From the NCBI GenBank assembly GCA_008694505.1, contig VZDJ01007755.1, positions 1,751,409 to 1,815,408 on the forward strand: a stretch of 64,000 nucleotides of DNA, written 5' to 3'. Under the pieces are notes generated by a model. The model made no database searches, was not told where the DNA came from, and saw only the letters and a program-made list of their open reading frames with translations. This document shows positions 37,101-50,220 of the stretch, piece by piece (position 1 is the stretch's first letter; each line of letters begins with the position of its first letter). The stretch is from Cyanoderma ruficeps (Eukaryota; Chordata; Aves; Passeriformes; Timaliidae). The position numbers and the translations under genes were made by a program.

Positions 37101-37491
37101 TTTTTTCAGCAGGTCTCATTCATATTTTCATGCTTCATGGCAAGACATTCTCAGCTGGAGTGACCAATTATCTTGATACAGTGTTAGCAACACTTTTAGG
37201 AAAAAGGTTTTTCAAATGTCTTATGACCTTCACTAAGCAGAATGAGTCACACTAACAGATGTGGTAATGCCTGTAACCAGATGTAAACACACTGGTGTCT
37301 TGTGACTTCCTGTGCAACACGATTGACTGGCATATGGCTGTCGCCCTATTTGCAATGGGCAAATGCAATCACTATGGCCACTCCAAACACACGTCTGGAA
37401 GTTCAATGCAGTGGGCAAGGCTGACAAGTAAAGCATTTCAGAGTGTCTAAGACAGTTACAAACCTTATTTTAATGGAGCACTTATGATATT
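34188..37491. other. Intergenic, nothing recognised
   Basis: AT-rich DNA with overlapping open frames of fewer than 80 codons near 34,239-34,697. None resembles a known protein and no repeat was recognised. Confidence 0.5.
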
Positions 37492-37570
37492 TTGAGCAGC
37501 TTGGTCTAGTGAAAGGAGTTGGAACTAGGTGATCCTTAGGGCTCCTTCCAATCCAAACCATTCTACCATT
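37492..37570 (+). mobile_element. CR1 LINE terminal fragment, internally deleted
   Basis: TTGAGCAGCTTGGTCTAGTG is followed by AAAGGAGTTGGAACTAGGTG, then CTCCTTCCAATCCAAACCA and a TTCTACCATT tail. This is the last CR1 segment on the plus strand, but the usual block containing CCATGGCAGG between GTCTAGTG and GTTGGAAC is missing. Confidence 0.85.
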
Positions 37571-38738
37571 TACTCATGTGGGGATTCATGAAATGTTCCA
37601 ATAGTAAATAAATTGGCTCCTGTAATGGATAGAAAAATACCATAAAAGTCTGGATTGCTGGGCTACTTATAAAGTATATATGATAAGTATATACAAATCA
37701 ATTCATTCATTGCCAAAGAGGAAGAGACAGTGTAGAAACTAGTGGCCAAGAATTCTCCTTTTCTTCCCCCTGACCTGCCTCCCTCTCCTTCCTGCCTTCT
37801 GCCAGCCTCAATCTCCCTTGGCTTCTCTACCCTTCTTCCTTCTCTTTCTTTTCTTCCTGTCTTCCCTGCTATAAGGCTTGAACTTTTTCTTCTCATTTTA
37901 GAAGTATCAGTACTATGCATATAACCTGAGATCCTAAGTGTACTTATGAAAGACAGAAACTTAACACTCTACTAATTATCTGTAATTCTGATGTCATTCT
38001 ATGGAGTTTCTGACAAAATGAGAGATTTTGCAGTTATTTCTGTACCTAAAAATCTAGTGTCATTTCAGTGAAAATGACTACTAGGATGCACTATAACAGG
38101 ATCTACAATTTTTCAACAACTAAAGACTGACTGTTGGCAAAATCTGCAATTTTAATACATAATTACTAAATAATTACTTAGTATATGTTTTTACCTTTAT
38201 AAACGTTCCCATAAAATCTACAGGTTTTGGCAACTGCAAATATAATGGCTAATAATATTGGAAACAGTTGATTAACCTGCTTTTTGGTCCTGAGACAAAG
38301 TATAACTGAAGCTTTTCTGAAAGTCTGTTTTCACATCATATTTCATACAGATTAATGCAAACATATATTTTGACATAGAAGTTTCTTACATGAAACTGAG
38401 CAAATATAGAAAGAAGACAAATAAACTATGCTGATTGCTTCTTTTAAATCCTGAATAAAAATACAGTCTCTATGAGGCCAATATAATATACTCAGGGAAA
38501 ACACACAAGCTGGTTAGACATAAGAGGAAAAGAAATTCATAACAGCTCATACTTTTTTAGAACTGAATATAGACTTTTAGAAAAAACCCCAAATATTTGT
38601 CAAGTACTAATAGCTACAGAATTGAGGAATGAGTCCTAGTTGCTTTAATCTCTAGCTTCGAAATCAAAGGTACAGTTTCCACTTTCATTGAAGGCATGCT
38701 ATCATGCCTTTCTGGGTTGGTGAAACTGGAAAAATACA

Positions 38739-39155
38739 GTGGACATAGATTTTATGCACCCAGTATTTGAGAATCCTCTGCTAGGAAAGCAGTGGCTCAA
38801 TGCCATCCTGCTTTCCCAGGGAGTTGCAGAGCTTGCTAATGTTCTTGGTGCTGAATCAGTAACTCAAACACCAGTACAGCCATTGTATTACTGGAACAAC
38901 TCTGATGTCCTAATAAATGCCAGAAATCACACTCAAGAAGAAAAGGAAGATTTTGATTTTATTCTTTTTAAGATATCTTCTGATTTGGCAATAACAGATG
39001 AGGTGATTCACAATGATTTGTGTTTAAGTTCTGTCAAAAAGTCAGAATTCTTTAAAATACATACTAATGCCTTAAATACACTGGATATTATATTTGACAC
39101 TGTCATCCTATTGACGTCACCTGCATTCATAGTTATTAGAATTTTCCCTAAGTAA
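38739..39155 (+). CDS. Unrecognised 138-codon open frame, probably non-coding
   Basis: The frame as given runs from near 38739 to the TAA at 39153-39155. I recognise no family. The C-terminal third is hydrophobic. It has no promoter, Kozak or splice context that stands out. In an AT-rich 64-kb window a frame of this length can arise by chance. Confidence 0.08.
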   Translation: MDIDFMHPVFENPLLGKQWLNAILLSQGVAELANVLGAESVTQTPVQPLYYWNNSDVLINARNHTQEEKEDFDFILFKISSDLAITDEVIHNDLCLSSVKKSEFFKIHTNALNTLDIIFDTVILLTSPAFIVIRIFPK

Positions 39156-40533
39156 AAATAAATATGTATCCAAGAAACAAGGATGTAACACACTGTTTGC
39201 AATGTGACATTAACTATTATAGTTTAATTAAATGAAGTGATAATGAAATTCTGTATTTAAAAAAATCTGCCTTTTCATGAAAGTCACATATTCATTGAGA
39301 AGACAGCACAGTTCAAACAATAATCTTGAACTTAATATGGGTTTTATCTTCATATACATTCTATGTAATTTTAGTAATAATTATCTTCCTTCTTGCTTTG
39401 AAATCTAGTGCAGTGTCTCCATTCCAGAGAGTAGAATTGAAACCATTAGGAAAGGAAAAAATTGAAAATAAATGAGCAAATTAGTTAGGATTTACTCAAC
39501 TGGATGTATTTAGACAACATTTCATTTCATTTAGACAAGATTTCATTAAATCTTCTAATTGTGAAATCTCCAAATTGTTTCCCCTTTTACAGTGCTAAGT
39601 ACCTGATGTGTTTTGTCACTAAGCAAGACCTGTGCATAGGTTTTCTCATCTTCAGTTTATAATTGATAGCATTAAAGCTCAACTTGCCTTCAAGAAAGAA
39701 AACACTTGAATAGTATTTTAATACTTTCTTAAATCCTTTCTGCTCTCCCTTCCTCACGGCATCACCATATAAAGATACCCTCATAGCTCCTTTTATCCTG
39801 TTGTTCACTTTTTTAAAATGTTTATATAGTGAATCTATGAATCCGAGCTCTCTACTCACTAGATGGCATATGTAAAATCTTTCCTTTGACTTTACCACTG
39901 CTAATCTGCTTTTGATGCTGTAATAATATCTTATAGTTTTGTCATATTGTGTACTTTGCTGTGTTGTTTTGCTTCTCTCGGTATTATCACAAGCTGACAT
40001 ATGACTTACAGAGCACTGTTGCTTCCATCCCAACCTTTCCCTTAACTTGTGTCACTTCTACAACAAGAAAGTAAACTTTTCACAGGTACTCTTGCTAATC
40101 CTTTAGTGTCAGTTTTTAAAGCTTAATTCTTAAGAGAATTAAGAATTCATTTGAGCAGGGCTTGTTTTTAATATAGCACTTATTGGCTTTTCAATTTGGA
40201 AGAATGTTTTTGATACTCATATGACAAACTGTATAAAAGATGCTGCAATATTTATTTCCACATGTGTGCAGCCTAGGTACTCCTCTAGCTGACGCAGTTG
40301 TATCCTGGAGGTTTTCCTTCATCATGTTATACTATCTTTTCTTTACTGTTTCCTTAAGAGTGTTATCTAGGAATTAGGGGCCTAAATATCCTTGAAACAT
40401 GGGTTCCAGTAGTTCTCAGCCCTCATACTTGATTTGTAAATCCCTACTCCCAGAGATATATGAGAACAACAGACCATCAATCCGACCATCAGGAAAGGGG
40501 AAAGGGAGACTTGAAGCACTCCTAGTGACACTC

Positions 40534-40566
40534 CTTTTGACTACTCCATGTCTGAGTAGTCAAAAG
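40534..40566. repeat. Perfect 13-bp hairpin
   Basis: CTTTTGACTACTC (40534-40546) pairs perfectly with GAGTAGTCAAAAG (40554-40566) across the 7-nt loop CATGTCT. Confidence 0.8.
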
Positions 40567-43500
40567 CATGACTACACTCTCCGGAGAACAGAAAGGGTAC
40601 AATGAGTTCATTAGTCCCATTAAATGTTCTGGAATAGTCCTAATGTACACTTGGAATCCTTGAATGTGCTGTTACTTGTGTAGCTGCCTATTTTAAGACT
40701 CACAGAAGATAAACCCTGCAAACTGCCAATTTGGAAACTGTAAGAACAAACAGCAGCAAGTTTCAAGAGGTTAATGGAATTTTTGAAAAGAAAATGAATA
40801 AATAGTTTGGTTTGCTAAGTCTCACAAAATCATGGCTGTAAAGGGCTGTATTTTCCTCTTCCAAGTAAATCGGAACATAGAGAGAGATACCATAGTAAGG
40901 GAATGATAGCTTAAAACAGAGAACAGTATCAACCAAGAAGAAACTACCATCCGTAGATCATGAATAAATTTAATTTAGGAGTTACTGAAACATCCCTAAC
41001 TAAGAAAGCAGTAAGGTATTAGAGAAAAAACAGAGGCATGAAACTTAACAGGTTTCAAGGTAGAAACCGTTCACCTCGTGAATGATATGGTGGGAATGCT
41101 TGGGCTATCAGATGACTGAACTTAGTGAAAATCCCTTTTTAAAAAATATTTATTTTTAAGTTTCCTCAAAGAAAATGTCATGGTGACTTGACTTTTTTAT
41201 TTTGAGAAAAATAGGTTTTCTAGCTGACAATCACTATTCAATATCCACAAAATTCCAACCATGTCCACGTTAATAAAACCGTCCAGTGTAATGTATAGTT
41301 GTCTGCTGTAACAACAGCCCATGAACACAACAAATTTCATGCTTCAAACACTGTACAGCAGCATTGGAAAACAACTCAAACTGCACTGGTGAGTTCACAA
41401 AGTCTGTCAAGACCATTCTTTCTTGGTTCCATGTCTAAAGATAGTCATGTGGTGCTGTAAAGCTTCAACTAGCACTTAGACTATTTTTGTGTTCATATCT
41501 ACTTTCTATTTACTGAGATAGAGATTTCATCTCCAAAGAGACAGATAAATAGAATTACATAGTGATGCTAGACAACTTTTGTAGGGAGAATTCTTCACGT
41601 TGCTTGACTGTTGGGAAGTTAGGAAGTTTCATCTGTCTCCTCAAGTCACTAAGCTATCTGGTCAAAGCCAGTACTATCATGACTGAGTGAAAATGCTTGG
41701 TGGTTTTCAGCAGGCTGGGCAAACATGAGCTGCAAAACAAAGAGCCCAAGTCATCCCTTTCCAATGTCTATTTAGAAGACTTCTCTAATTTTTTTAATCT
41801 AAAAAGAAAATTAAATAAACCTTTATTAAAATTTAGAGTAAGCATTTTATTCTAAAGATTTTGTTACTGTCCAGCATCTATTTTATCAAAATGATAGAAA
41901 AGCTTGAAAATGTCACTCTCTGAACCACAACTCAATCCCTTGTTCGAGAATCAGCAATGGAATCTGAAAGAGTATGAAATTGCACAGAAATTAAATTTGT
42001 GTTATTTCTTGAGTATATGAGTTATTTTCCCCAAGCGGCACAACCATGTATTCTAGTATATGTGATAAGACAATGTAATTGATAGGTGCTAGTACAAGGA
42101 AACTTTGTTCTTTATCAAAATGCTGACCACTGTAACTATTCCAGCTTCAGGGAACTGTGTAATCTTGCTTTCAGTCTAATGCAGATGGGGCCAAGGAGTC
42201 TTCTGAGAATTAGTTCAAATGAACTGAGCAACATTGTGGCACTTTGAAAATAAAGTGCAGAAGACAAAGTAAGATTTATATTTCAAAGAGAAAGCATATG
42301 CAATCCTTACACTGTTCCACATTACATTAGGAATCGATCACAGTCCGCTACTTTTTATATGGTAATTCTAATTTTTGAAACATTTATTAGCAGAGTGAAT
42401 GTCATAAGTAGGCATTTTTCCTCTTCAGTGATGTTTAGATTTTCCATTAAAGGCAATTAGTTCACTGCAAATAGGTAAACAAGTACCCTCCAGTGACTAC
42501 CTGACAAACTGAAACTACTCTAAGATACTGCATTAGAAAAAACCTTCTTATATGGAAGGTACATTTGCAGCCAGAATTGAAATGGGGTTGGATAAGAGGT
42601 ATTAAAAAAAGAGAGCTTCAAGGATCCCTTGATGAGTACTGATGCTCCTCCCACACTGAGCAACACATACCTACCTCTTTTAAATAAGCATCTCCTTACA
42701 CAAATTGAGCCACCAGATGACACAACTGGTGGCTTCATCCACCACCAGAACTTACTGATATAGACATCAGATAAGGATTCAAGCAGTCATATCTTTGTGT
42801 TCTTTATATATGTGTTGCTTCAGAGAGAAATCATCTGCAAACTTCTTGAATGGTAAGTGTAATATGGCTTTTGTTCAAATTCCGTCACTCAAACTTTTGT
42901 TGTGCCTATTTTTCTTTTGCTTTTAGGAAGATTTTTTTATTAAAAATACAACGTAGATTTTTTTTAATTCATGTTGAAATGTAAATTTGACATAATTTCA
43001 GCTAATTGGAAAAATATATATACATATTTTAGTTGATTTTCTTAAAATCTATATTTTACAAGCAGGAAAATGCAAGTATTATACAAATAATATTACATCC
43101 TTTCATGTTTAGTATGGACTTTTCATTTCTTTTTAGTGGCAAAAGTTTTTCACCTGTATTTTTCTTTTTTGGCCACCAAGCATTGTTTATTTTCCCCATT
43201 ATATCCATATAAAAAAACCCCATTCTAAGTATTGTATCTACCTTAGTAGTAGATATTAACTATATTTCCAAGAGATGCTTGTAAAAAACGAAAAAATTAA
43301 TTAGATATGCTTTAAATAGAATAAAATAGACTATTACTGATGTAAGTCTGGCGATAGTTTCATATCTACTAAATATGAAATAGAAAATATATTTCAAACA
43401 AGTACCCGTATCTATTCCATGTAATAAGACTACATAACTTAATCTGAGACAGTAAAACACAATATCTGACTGATTTTGACTTAGGTACCGTCCATCAGAT

Positions 43501-44563
43501 AGGACAGGAATGGCCAGGGCCTGTGGAAATCAAGTCAATATTCAACAAGTCTTAAAAAAGAGCTGAAATACTCAGTACTGTACTTGCAGTAGTTTCATTA
43601 TTTTTGCCTATATCTTCTTTCCTGAATTATATTTGTTTGAATTGATTAATTTAAAGCACAGCTATATATTTTCAATATTTTTTTAGATTTAGGTATGTGA
43701 GCTGATATTTTTGCTTCATTATATATGTAACCGTTTTCAAGATAATGTTTTCTTTAATTATAAAATAATATATATAGCTTATTTTCACTATATAACATAC
43801 ATTTTAATAAAGTTAATTTTTGATAAATCTTTTTTTAACCTGATAGAAATATAGTTTAATATACCAAAAGATATCCTTCATGATTTCAGTGCAATTGCAT
43901 GAGCAATTCGTTGAGAAGAAATAAAAGTGATACAGAAAACTTGCAAAACACATTATCGATATTTGAAAGAAGTAAAGACAGATATAATCTTACAGTGATA
44001 ATAGAAATTGCATTCTATTTTGAATAAATATATCTATATATATATATTTAATTGCAGTAATAATAGTCTGTGATGATCCATAGAAAGCATTTACTGAAAA
44101 TTTCCAGTGTTGCCTTTTTCTGCAAAATCGATTCAATTTATTATTCCCAGTTACTTAAACAAGAGGATCAAGTTAACCACTGGAAAGTTAGGATCCACAT
44201 CTCTCTTTAGATACTAGAAACCATGGAAGTTCTTCCAAAACATGCGTGTCCCTAAGAAAGTTAGAGAATTAAGTGAATCCTCCTTGTTTAAAAAAGAGAA
44301 ACTATAGTCAGCAGAAATTAAGAGGAAGGCAGACTTTGGATGGATGATATGTACAGAAAGAAAGTAACGTCAGGGGAAGAGAAGAAAGAGGACTAAGCAG
44401 ACTTGAAATATAAAGAGAGAAGCCAAGGGAGAAAGAGAAATAGTAGGAAGGATACATTAATGGTTACAGAAATGAGTTTGAAATGTCAACATTAATATAT
44501 TGGAGATCATGTGTGCTGTTGCTTTACTAGTGCTTTACTAATGCCGCTTTTCCATGTTCAAAG

Positions 44564-44962
44564 TTGTCACTCCATTTTCTATATTTGCAAACTGGTGGTA
44601 GGAGAAACATCCATGACATTATCCAACACCAGTTCCCAACAACTATAAGCATGAGAAGGTTTGAGTGCTGTGGTTTAGCAGCAAAATGTACACTGCACAC
44701 TCAGGAAATATATAACAAAATGGGGGAATTCCAAGCCAGTGAGCTTAAAATTTACTGCATGTTTTCATTAGAAAAAAATGTATGCATGGAAAAATTCAAG
44801 AGAATGATAAATAATGCAGTTTATATAGTTGTGATAAGAAATTATTCCTACTTATTTTGTCCTTCTGTTACTGTATATGGTAAAGACCAGTACATCTCAA
44901 TAGAGAGCTATGAATTACTAGGACACATTCTAGCAGGTTTTCCTTCAGACAGTGATTTTTAA
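44564..44962 (+). CDS. Unrecognised 132-codon open frame, probably non-coding
   Basis: A single open frame with no recognised domain. Six cysteines are spread without a pattern I know. No supporting transcript signals were seen, so I treat it as a chance frame. Confidence 0.07.
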   Translation: MSLHFLYLQTGGRRNIHDIIQHQFPTTISMRRFECCGLAAKCTLHTQEIYNKMGEFQASELKIYCMFSLEKNVCMEKFKRMINNAVYIVVIRNYSYLFCPSVTVYGKDQYISIESYELLGHILAGFPSDSDF

Positions 44963-45899
44963 GAACTCCCACCTTTAAAGACATTTATCAGTAACAGCTC
45001 AATATCAGTAACCATGAAAGACCGTATTTTTGGAAGAACAAACATAATCTAAGGCTCTTTTCAGAGACTAAGAGAGAGAGTAGAAGTTGTGTGATTGAGA
45101 TGTCTTTGTAGAGGGCAGATTTGGCTGGATGGAGTGTCCATAGGAGAAAAAGATTTCTAAAAGGACAAACTAGTGAATGGAAAGCACCATTCCAATGAGG
45201 ATGCTGTGTTCCCTGACAGGCAGCAAATATACTAAGGAGAAAAGTTCTGTGGATGCATATTAGGACAGCAGTGATGATGCAAATCACACAACTGCTGAGG
45301 AAACATCAACTAGCACTAAGAAATAATGTTTCTGAATGTATTACTGGTCATCAAGAAAGTGCTTGAATTAGATGGCAGGTGGGATTTGAGCTTCCAAAAT
45401 CTAGGACGGTCATGCCCCAAACAAACCCTCGTCTACCTCTTACATGTATAAATATCCTGAGGCACCTGTATCTTCAATCTGATGGAGTTGAAGATGTCTC
45501 TGCTTTTTGCAGAAGGTTTGACCTTTTAAATATCTCTTCCAACACAAACTAATATTTAGTTCTAAATATTTTATTAACAAGATTCCTCCTTTTTTTTCAG
45601 ATATGATACAACTTAAGGTTTTTATCTTCACAGTCTCCAAAACCAAAATGCGTTCATTCAATATAAGCAGTGTAAAGCATATATTCCATGCCTCAGTCTC
45701 ATTGGACTGAGCAATCAAAAAGTTTCTGAAGTCTGATAATTCAGCTTTTCCCAAATTTCATGGTTAGGGAACATCCAAGATGTAGTTCTCCACTTCACAA
45801 ATGGTTTCTGGGCCTGGTCAGTGGTAACTAAATATAAAAACACAAAACCAGTGCTGAAGGCAGGAACAAGGTGATGTAGCAGATTTTCTGAGAGAAAGA

Positions 45900-45925
45900 G
45901 TCTCATTCTGTACTTAGAATGAGAC
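45900..45925. repeat. Perfect 10-bp hairpin
   Basis: GTCTCATTCT (45900-45909) pairs with AGAATGAGAC (45916-45925) around a 6-nt loop. Confidence 0.6.
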
Positions 45926-47697
45926 ATTGAATAAAATAGTGAACTACCCACCTGAAGCCTGTCTGGCTGAGCCTTGGCCTTGAAGGCCTTGAGGCCCTGA
46001 AGCCTGTTGCTCAGGTGAAACTAATTGTGACGCAGAAGAAATTAGATGTTAAGGTAGTAATGTGAGATAGTGGGTTTTCTGAAGGTCACTGAGAGTAATT
46101 ATTAGTGGGCACGTTTAGCCACCTTAAAAGTAAAATTAAACAGTGTTTGTTTGCATTCTTTCTATGCTGTATTCCAATAGAAATGTCGCTCTAATTATAA
46201 ACTATATAGAACTGTATATAACCTACAATCTTAAGCTGAATGGAGGGAGAATGTGTGATTAACCATATTGGTCGGATCATATGTTGCTCTGGCTCAACCT
46301 CTCTTTATCTCAGGGTCTCCCTGCAACAAGGTGAGTTTTCCAGTGTGGTGGAGAATCAAACATCAGCACTTTGGCCCAGACAGCCTCTGTCTGCACATTG
46401 GCACAGTTCCAGTGGTAGGAGGAGAAAGCAACACTATCAGAAAGCCAGCTGCCATTTGGTGACCATGATTGTTTTTGTTATGAAGCAGAGAGAATATTTT
46501 AATCTCTTTAGTTTGAGGGAGGCATATGATGCCTGCCATGTAAGACGTCCTTCACTTGTTTAAAAGATAGTTTGCAAGAGATGCCTCAGCTCCCAGCTGC
46601 ACAGGAGGATTACTGAAATGGGCGCCTCAGTCACCCCTCACATGTACACACTCCACTCTGAAGCACCAATCCTCCCAGGGACAAGGGCTCACATCCACTT
46701 TCGCTACCATATCCCTAAAATTCTTCTAGATCCCGCATAATGTTTTTTGTCTAGGAGCTAATTTGAAGCCAATACTTGCTTCAATTAATTACTGGGCTGT
46801 GTTGGATACCTTAGGAATTATGCTTACTAAGAATGTTCTCATGGAGTGACACCTGCTTATTATTACAATATCTTTTAACCATAAAATCAATTTATACTTC
46901 CATTCAAATCATAGATATACTCTGCAGGCCTCTACTTAAATTTCTTCTTGCCCAAAATAGTAAGAGTAGGACTCAAAATCTGCAAGGTATTATTTCATAT
47001 TTTGTCATTAGAGAAAAGAAGACTTGGCAGTGTAATAAAATGAATTATCGTTTTTGGATCCTTTTTTTTTTACAATTAGGCATGTAACAAACCTGTCAAT
47101 AACTTAAATCCTTCTGCTGAGCATAGCAGCACATTCCTTACTACGGCAAAATCTCAAGAACAAAGAAGGCAATGAAAAATCCATTAGACATAAGTGTAAA
47201 GTGTTAGTCAAGTTGACCTCACGTGTTTGACAATGACAGTAACATTGTCAAATTGTAAATACAAGTAGGTTTCTGAAAATTTATAGGAGACAATGCATTC
47301 TTGCTTGTTTAGGAAGTAACTCAGCTTAATTTCTGAATGGCCATAATCAATATCTAAAGCAGCATCATGACTTCATTTGGCTTACTGAATTAAGCTGTTT
47401 CACGAAATTCTCACGATCATTTTACACATCATAATTTATATAAATATATAATATGTAATATATAATTTATATAAATCATTTCCAAAGCAAAAAAACATAC
47501 AGTACATCATTTTCATTACTGCCACTTGCTTGAATTTATGGTTCCTGGGTCTGAAAAATTAACAAAATTGCAGTACTGTGTTACTCAGGCTCCAGTATTC
47601 TAATGGTGCATATTTACTGTATATACAATTTAATTATTAAACAATCATATTTTTAATGAAATGCTGTGGTATGATTACCCTTAGTGAATTTTGCTTG

Positions 47698-47725
47698 TGC
47701 TAATGGATCCACTTCTCCATTAGCA
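47698..47725. repeat. Perfect 10-bp hairpin
   Basis: TGCTAATGGA (47698-47707) pairs with TCCATTAGCA (47716-47725) around an 8-nt loop. Confidence 0.6.
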
Positions 47726-49159
47726 AGATCATGTTTGAAATAAAATGGTATAAATGTATTTTAATCCACTCTAGGGAAAAACAGCTGTATGAAAGGTTGC
47801 TCTTCGACTACTTCTGCAAATTAGTTCCTTATGTCAAATTATTATGCAGAAATAAAAGCTGTGGTCAGCCCACTTAAAATTCCATTTGAATCCTACTGGG
47901 AATGGAAAACCTTTGTACTATTTTTCATACTCTGAACATTCTTCTGAACATTTACTAGAAGACTAAAATGTAGAAGCAATTTTAAAAGAAGGAAGCAGTA
48001 TTATCAGATTCAAGAAAATTAGTAAAGCTATGGTTGGTTGAGGTTCATGACTTCTGTTGTTTCACGTCATTTCTCTGGCTGCAGTTTAGGGGATTTTAAC
48101 AAGAAATGGATGATAATTTTACTAATTCTTAGTGATGTTTGAGTGACACTTCTATTTCCAGATAATGATTCCTACAGAAAACTGCATTTATTTTCTTTAT
48201 ACAATACTCAGATGCTGAGTTTGATTTCTCATAAAGAGGACTGAGAACAACAGAGAAGTCAAGGCCAGACAGGGAATTCAGAGGGCTCTCACCACAGGAA
48301 GGTGAACATTCTCACCAGCTGGGGCTGCTCCTAGTCAAGGCACCATGAAAACAATAGGAAATACAGAGATCTCCTCCAGAGTTGTAATCCCAGGCCACAT
48401 GACACATGATTAGAATCTCTGCAGGCACTAATGGCTAGCTTTCTGGAGTATCGCTTTTTTGCTATAGTATAAATATCCCTGTTCCTTTTGGTCACAATTA
48501 ATGATGACGTAGCAACAAAATCTTACCTTAATGGACTGCTGTTGAACATTTGCAATACCTGTAGCTGCAGCAGCGTGTGAGGGGGAGAAAGCTTTTGTCT
48601 CACTTTTTAATGTTGCCTGATAATTGACAGGAATGAGGGTTTATACCACAAGCACTTCAACCTATCCATTTAGTCTTAGAACTATTAAGCTTTATGATCT
48701 TAAAACTATTTAGTTAAGGATTTGTAATTTTGGCAACTTACAACAAACAACTCTGGAGTTACAGGCTCAAAATAACAAGATCAAAATAACAAACACAGCA
48801 TTTGTGGAGAGAAGTCTGGTGTTATGCATGCCTTCTCTGAAGGAAACAGCAAGCAAAAAAGGTACAAATGACACCACACTTAAGAGGATTTGGGAAAGTT
48901 TTACAAAAGGTCCCTCCTTGTAGTCTTTTAATGAAACGAAACTGTCAAGAGGACAGGCAAGAAGAATTTTCTGAATTTGGTTAAGCATTCCAAAATATGG
49001 AGTAGGAATACAACTTTGTAAAGCAAGGAGGTTCATTGGGACTTCTTAAAGTCAGTGATGACATAAATGTGCAAAAAACATTCTGATGACTTTGAAGGCA
49101 CTACTGAATTTTCAGATTGACTAAAAATACAGATGATTATGGCAGATCCCAAAAGATTG

Positions 49160-49835
49160 GTGATACGGTAATGAAATGTCAGATGAAATTCAATGTTGAT
49201 AAATTCTGCCCATAAGAAACATAACCCTAACTGGCTTCATATGGGTGTGTACCTGAATGCTATTTATTGATACTATCACCAGTTAGAAAAGGGATTGTGC
49301 TGGAGAAAGTTTCTACAGAAAGGTAGCTCAGTGGCACTAAAAAAAAACCCAAATATTTTTGTGAATATTTATGAGAGGAATGAAGAAAAAAATCAAACAA
49401 ACAATGAATACTACTGCTTGAATATACTTTAACACGTAAGCCTTCCCATTCCACTTCTAAAGAAACACGGAAAAAAAATCATACTAGCAGGCTGAAACAG
49501 GCTGAATCGGTGGCTATTCAGAAATAAAAAGTGGCATCTGTAAGAAGGAAAACCGCATGTGCAAGGCCCCATCAGTGACCAAAGTGCTGGAAGAACTTTG
49601 TGAAATAATGAGCACTAATAGGGATGAAAAAAAATGGAGAAGAATGCTCCATTTTTCCAAATAAAAACACCGGGGACCACTAAGTGGTAGAAGAAAATAT
49701 TTTTTTTCACTAATATATAATGAAATTATGGCACTTAGTGCCACAGGATGCTGTGGCACAGACAGTATAAAAAGTATTAAAAAAGGGAATGAGCGAAATA
49801 ATGGACAATTGCTTGTTGACAGCTACAAATAGGCT
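49160..49835 (+). mobile_element. Ancient diverged CR1-type LINE, about 0.4 kb upstream of the TRPA1 island
   Basis: Two landmarks of the older CR1 lineage shared by turtles, crocodilians and birds are visible. One is ATGAAATGTCAGATGAAATT followed by CAATGTTGATAAATTC at 49171-49206. The other is ATGAAATTATGGCACTTAGT, GCCACAGGATGCTGTGG and AAAAAGGGAATGAGCG at about 49719-49795. The middle part is badly decayed, so whether this is one element or two neighbouring pieces is inference. Confidence 0.55.
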
Positions 49836-50052
49836 GTTAAATAGGCTATTTGGAGTGTGACACTTGGTTTTGGCAGTCCATAAGCTGCCGCTTGCCATAA
49901 ACCATGAAAACACAGGCAAAAAATCACCTCCTATGGCTCCTACTGCTTTTCCTAACACTCAGCCCCTTCCACTACCTGACCTTTGGCAGGGCTGCTCATC
50001 TCAGGTTAAGTAAAGCGTTAGTCCCCCGAGTTACACATATTTCCGTGAAGAC

Positions 50053-50059
50053 TGACTCA
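50053..50059 (+). promoter_or_regulatory. AP-1-type core TGACTCA upstream of TRPA1
   Basis: An exact TGACTCA heptamer, about 440 bp 5' of the start codon. A 7-mer is expected several times in 64 kb, so position is the only argument for it. Confidence 0.15.
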
Positions 50060-50178
50060 GTTACAGGCTCTTTAAGATTAACCCTTTCAAACACCTCACG
50101 CTACTTCTTTCTGTACTCTTCCTACAGCTTTCCTACACCTCCCCAAACTGTCTGGTCAAACAAATTCTGAGAAAAAAA

Positions 50179-50193
50179 AATTGCTATGGTTAC
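50179..50193 (+). promoter_or_regulatory. Possible RFX X-box-like site
   Basis: The bases ATTGCTATGGTTAC match 11 of 14 positions of the idealised X-box GTTGCCATGGTAAC. The site lies about 300 bp upstream of the TRPA1 start codon, at the edge of the CpG island. Short degenerate sites occur often by chance, so this is only a candidate. Confidence 0.2.
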
Positions 50194-50220
50194 ACAGAGA
50201 AGCTAATAGAAAACTCGAGC

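Larger units (their letters stand above)
37571..49159. other. Intergenic, nothing firmly recognised
   Basis: The largest featureless stretch, 11.6 kb of AT-rich DNA. It has AT-rich simple segments near 44,026-44,050 and 47,431-47,475, where ATAATTTATATAAAT occurs twice. It also has several hairpins and the two open frames of 132-138 codons listed below. No exon or RNA gene was recognised. Confidence 0.5.
49836..50220. other. TRPA1 upstream flank
   Basis: Unique-looking DNA between the old CR1 and the CpG island. It holds the AP-1-type core and the X-box-like site listed above. No exon was recognised. Confidence 0.5.

Noticed and set aside
44026..44050. AT dinucleotide stretch as a possible origin or regulatory element
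   Set aside because: Simple AT-rich microsatellites are common in this window, and nothing else marks this one.
1..50200. Search for exons of KCNB2, the usual neighbour upstream of TRPA1 in vertebrates
   Set aside because: No conserved N-terminal (tetramerisation-domain) or channel-core sequence was found on either strand, so the neighbour must lie further left.
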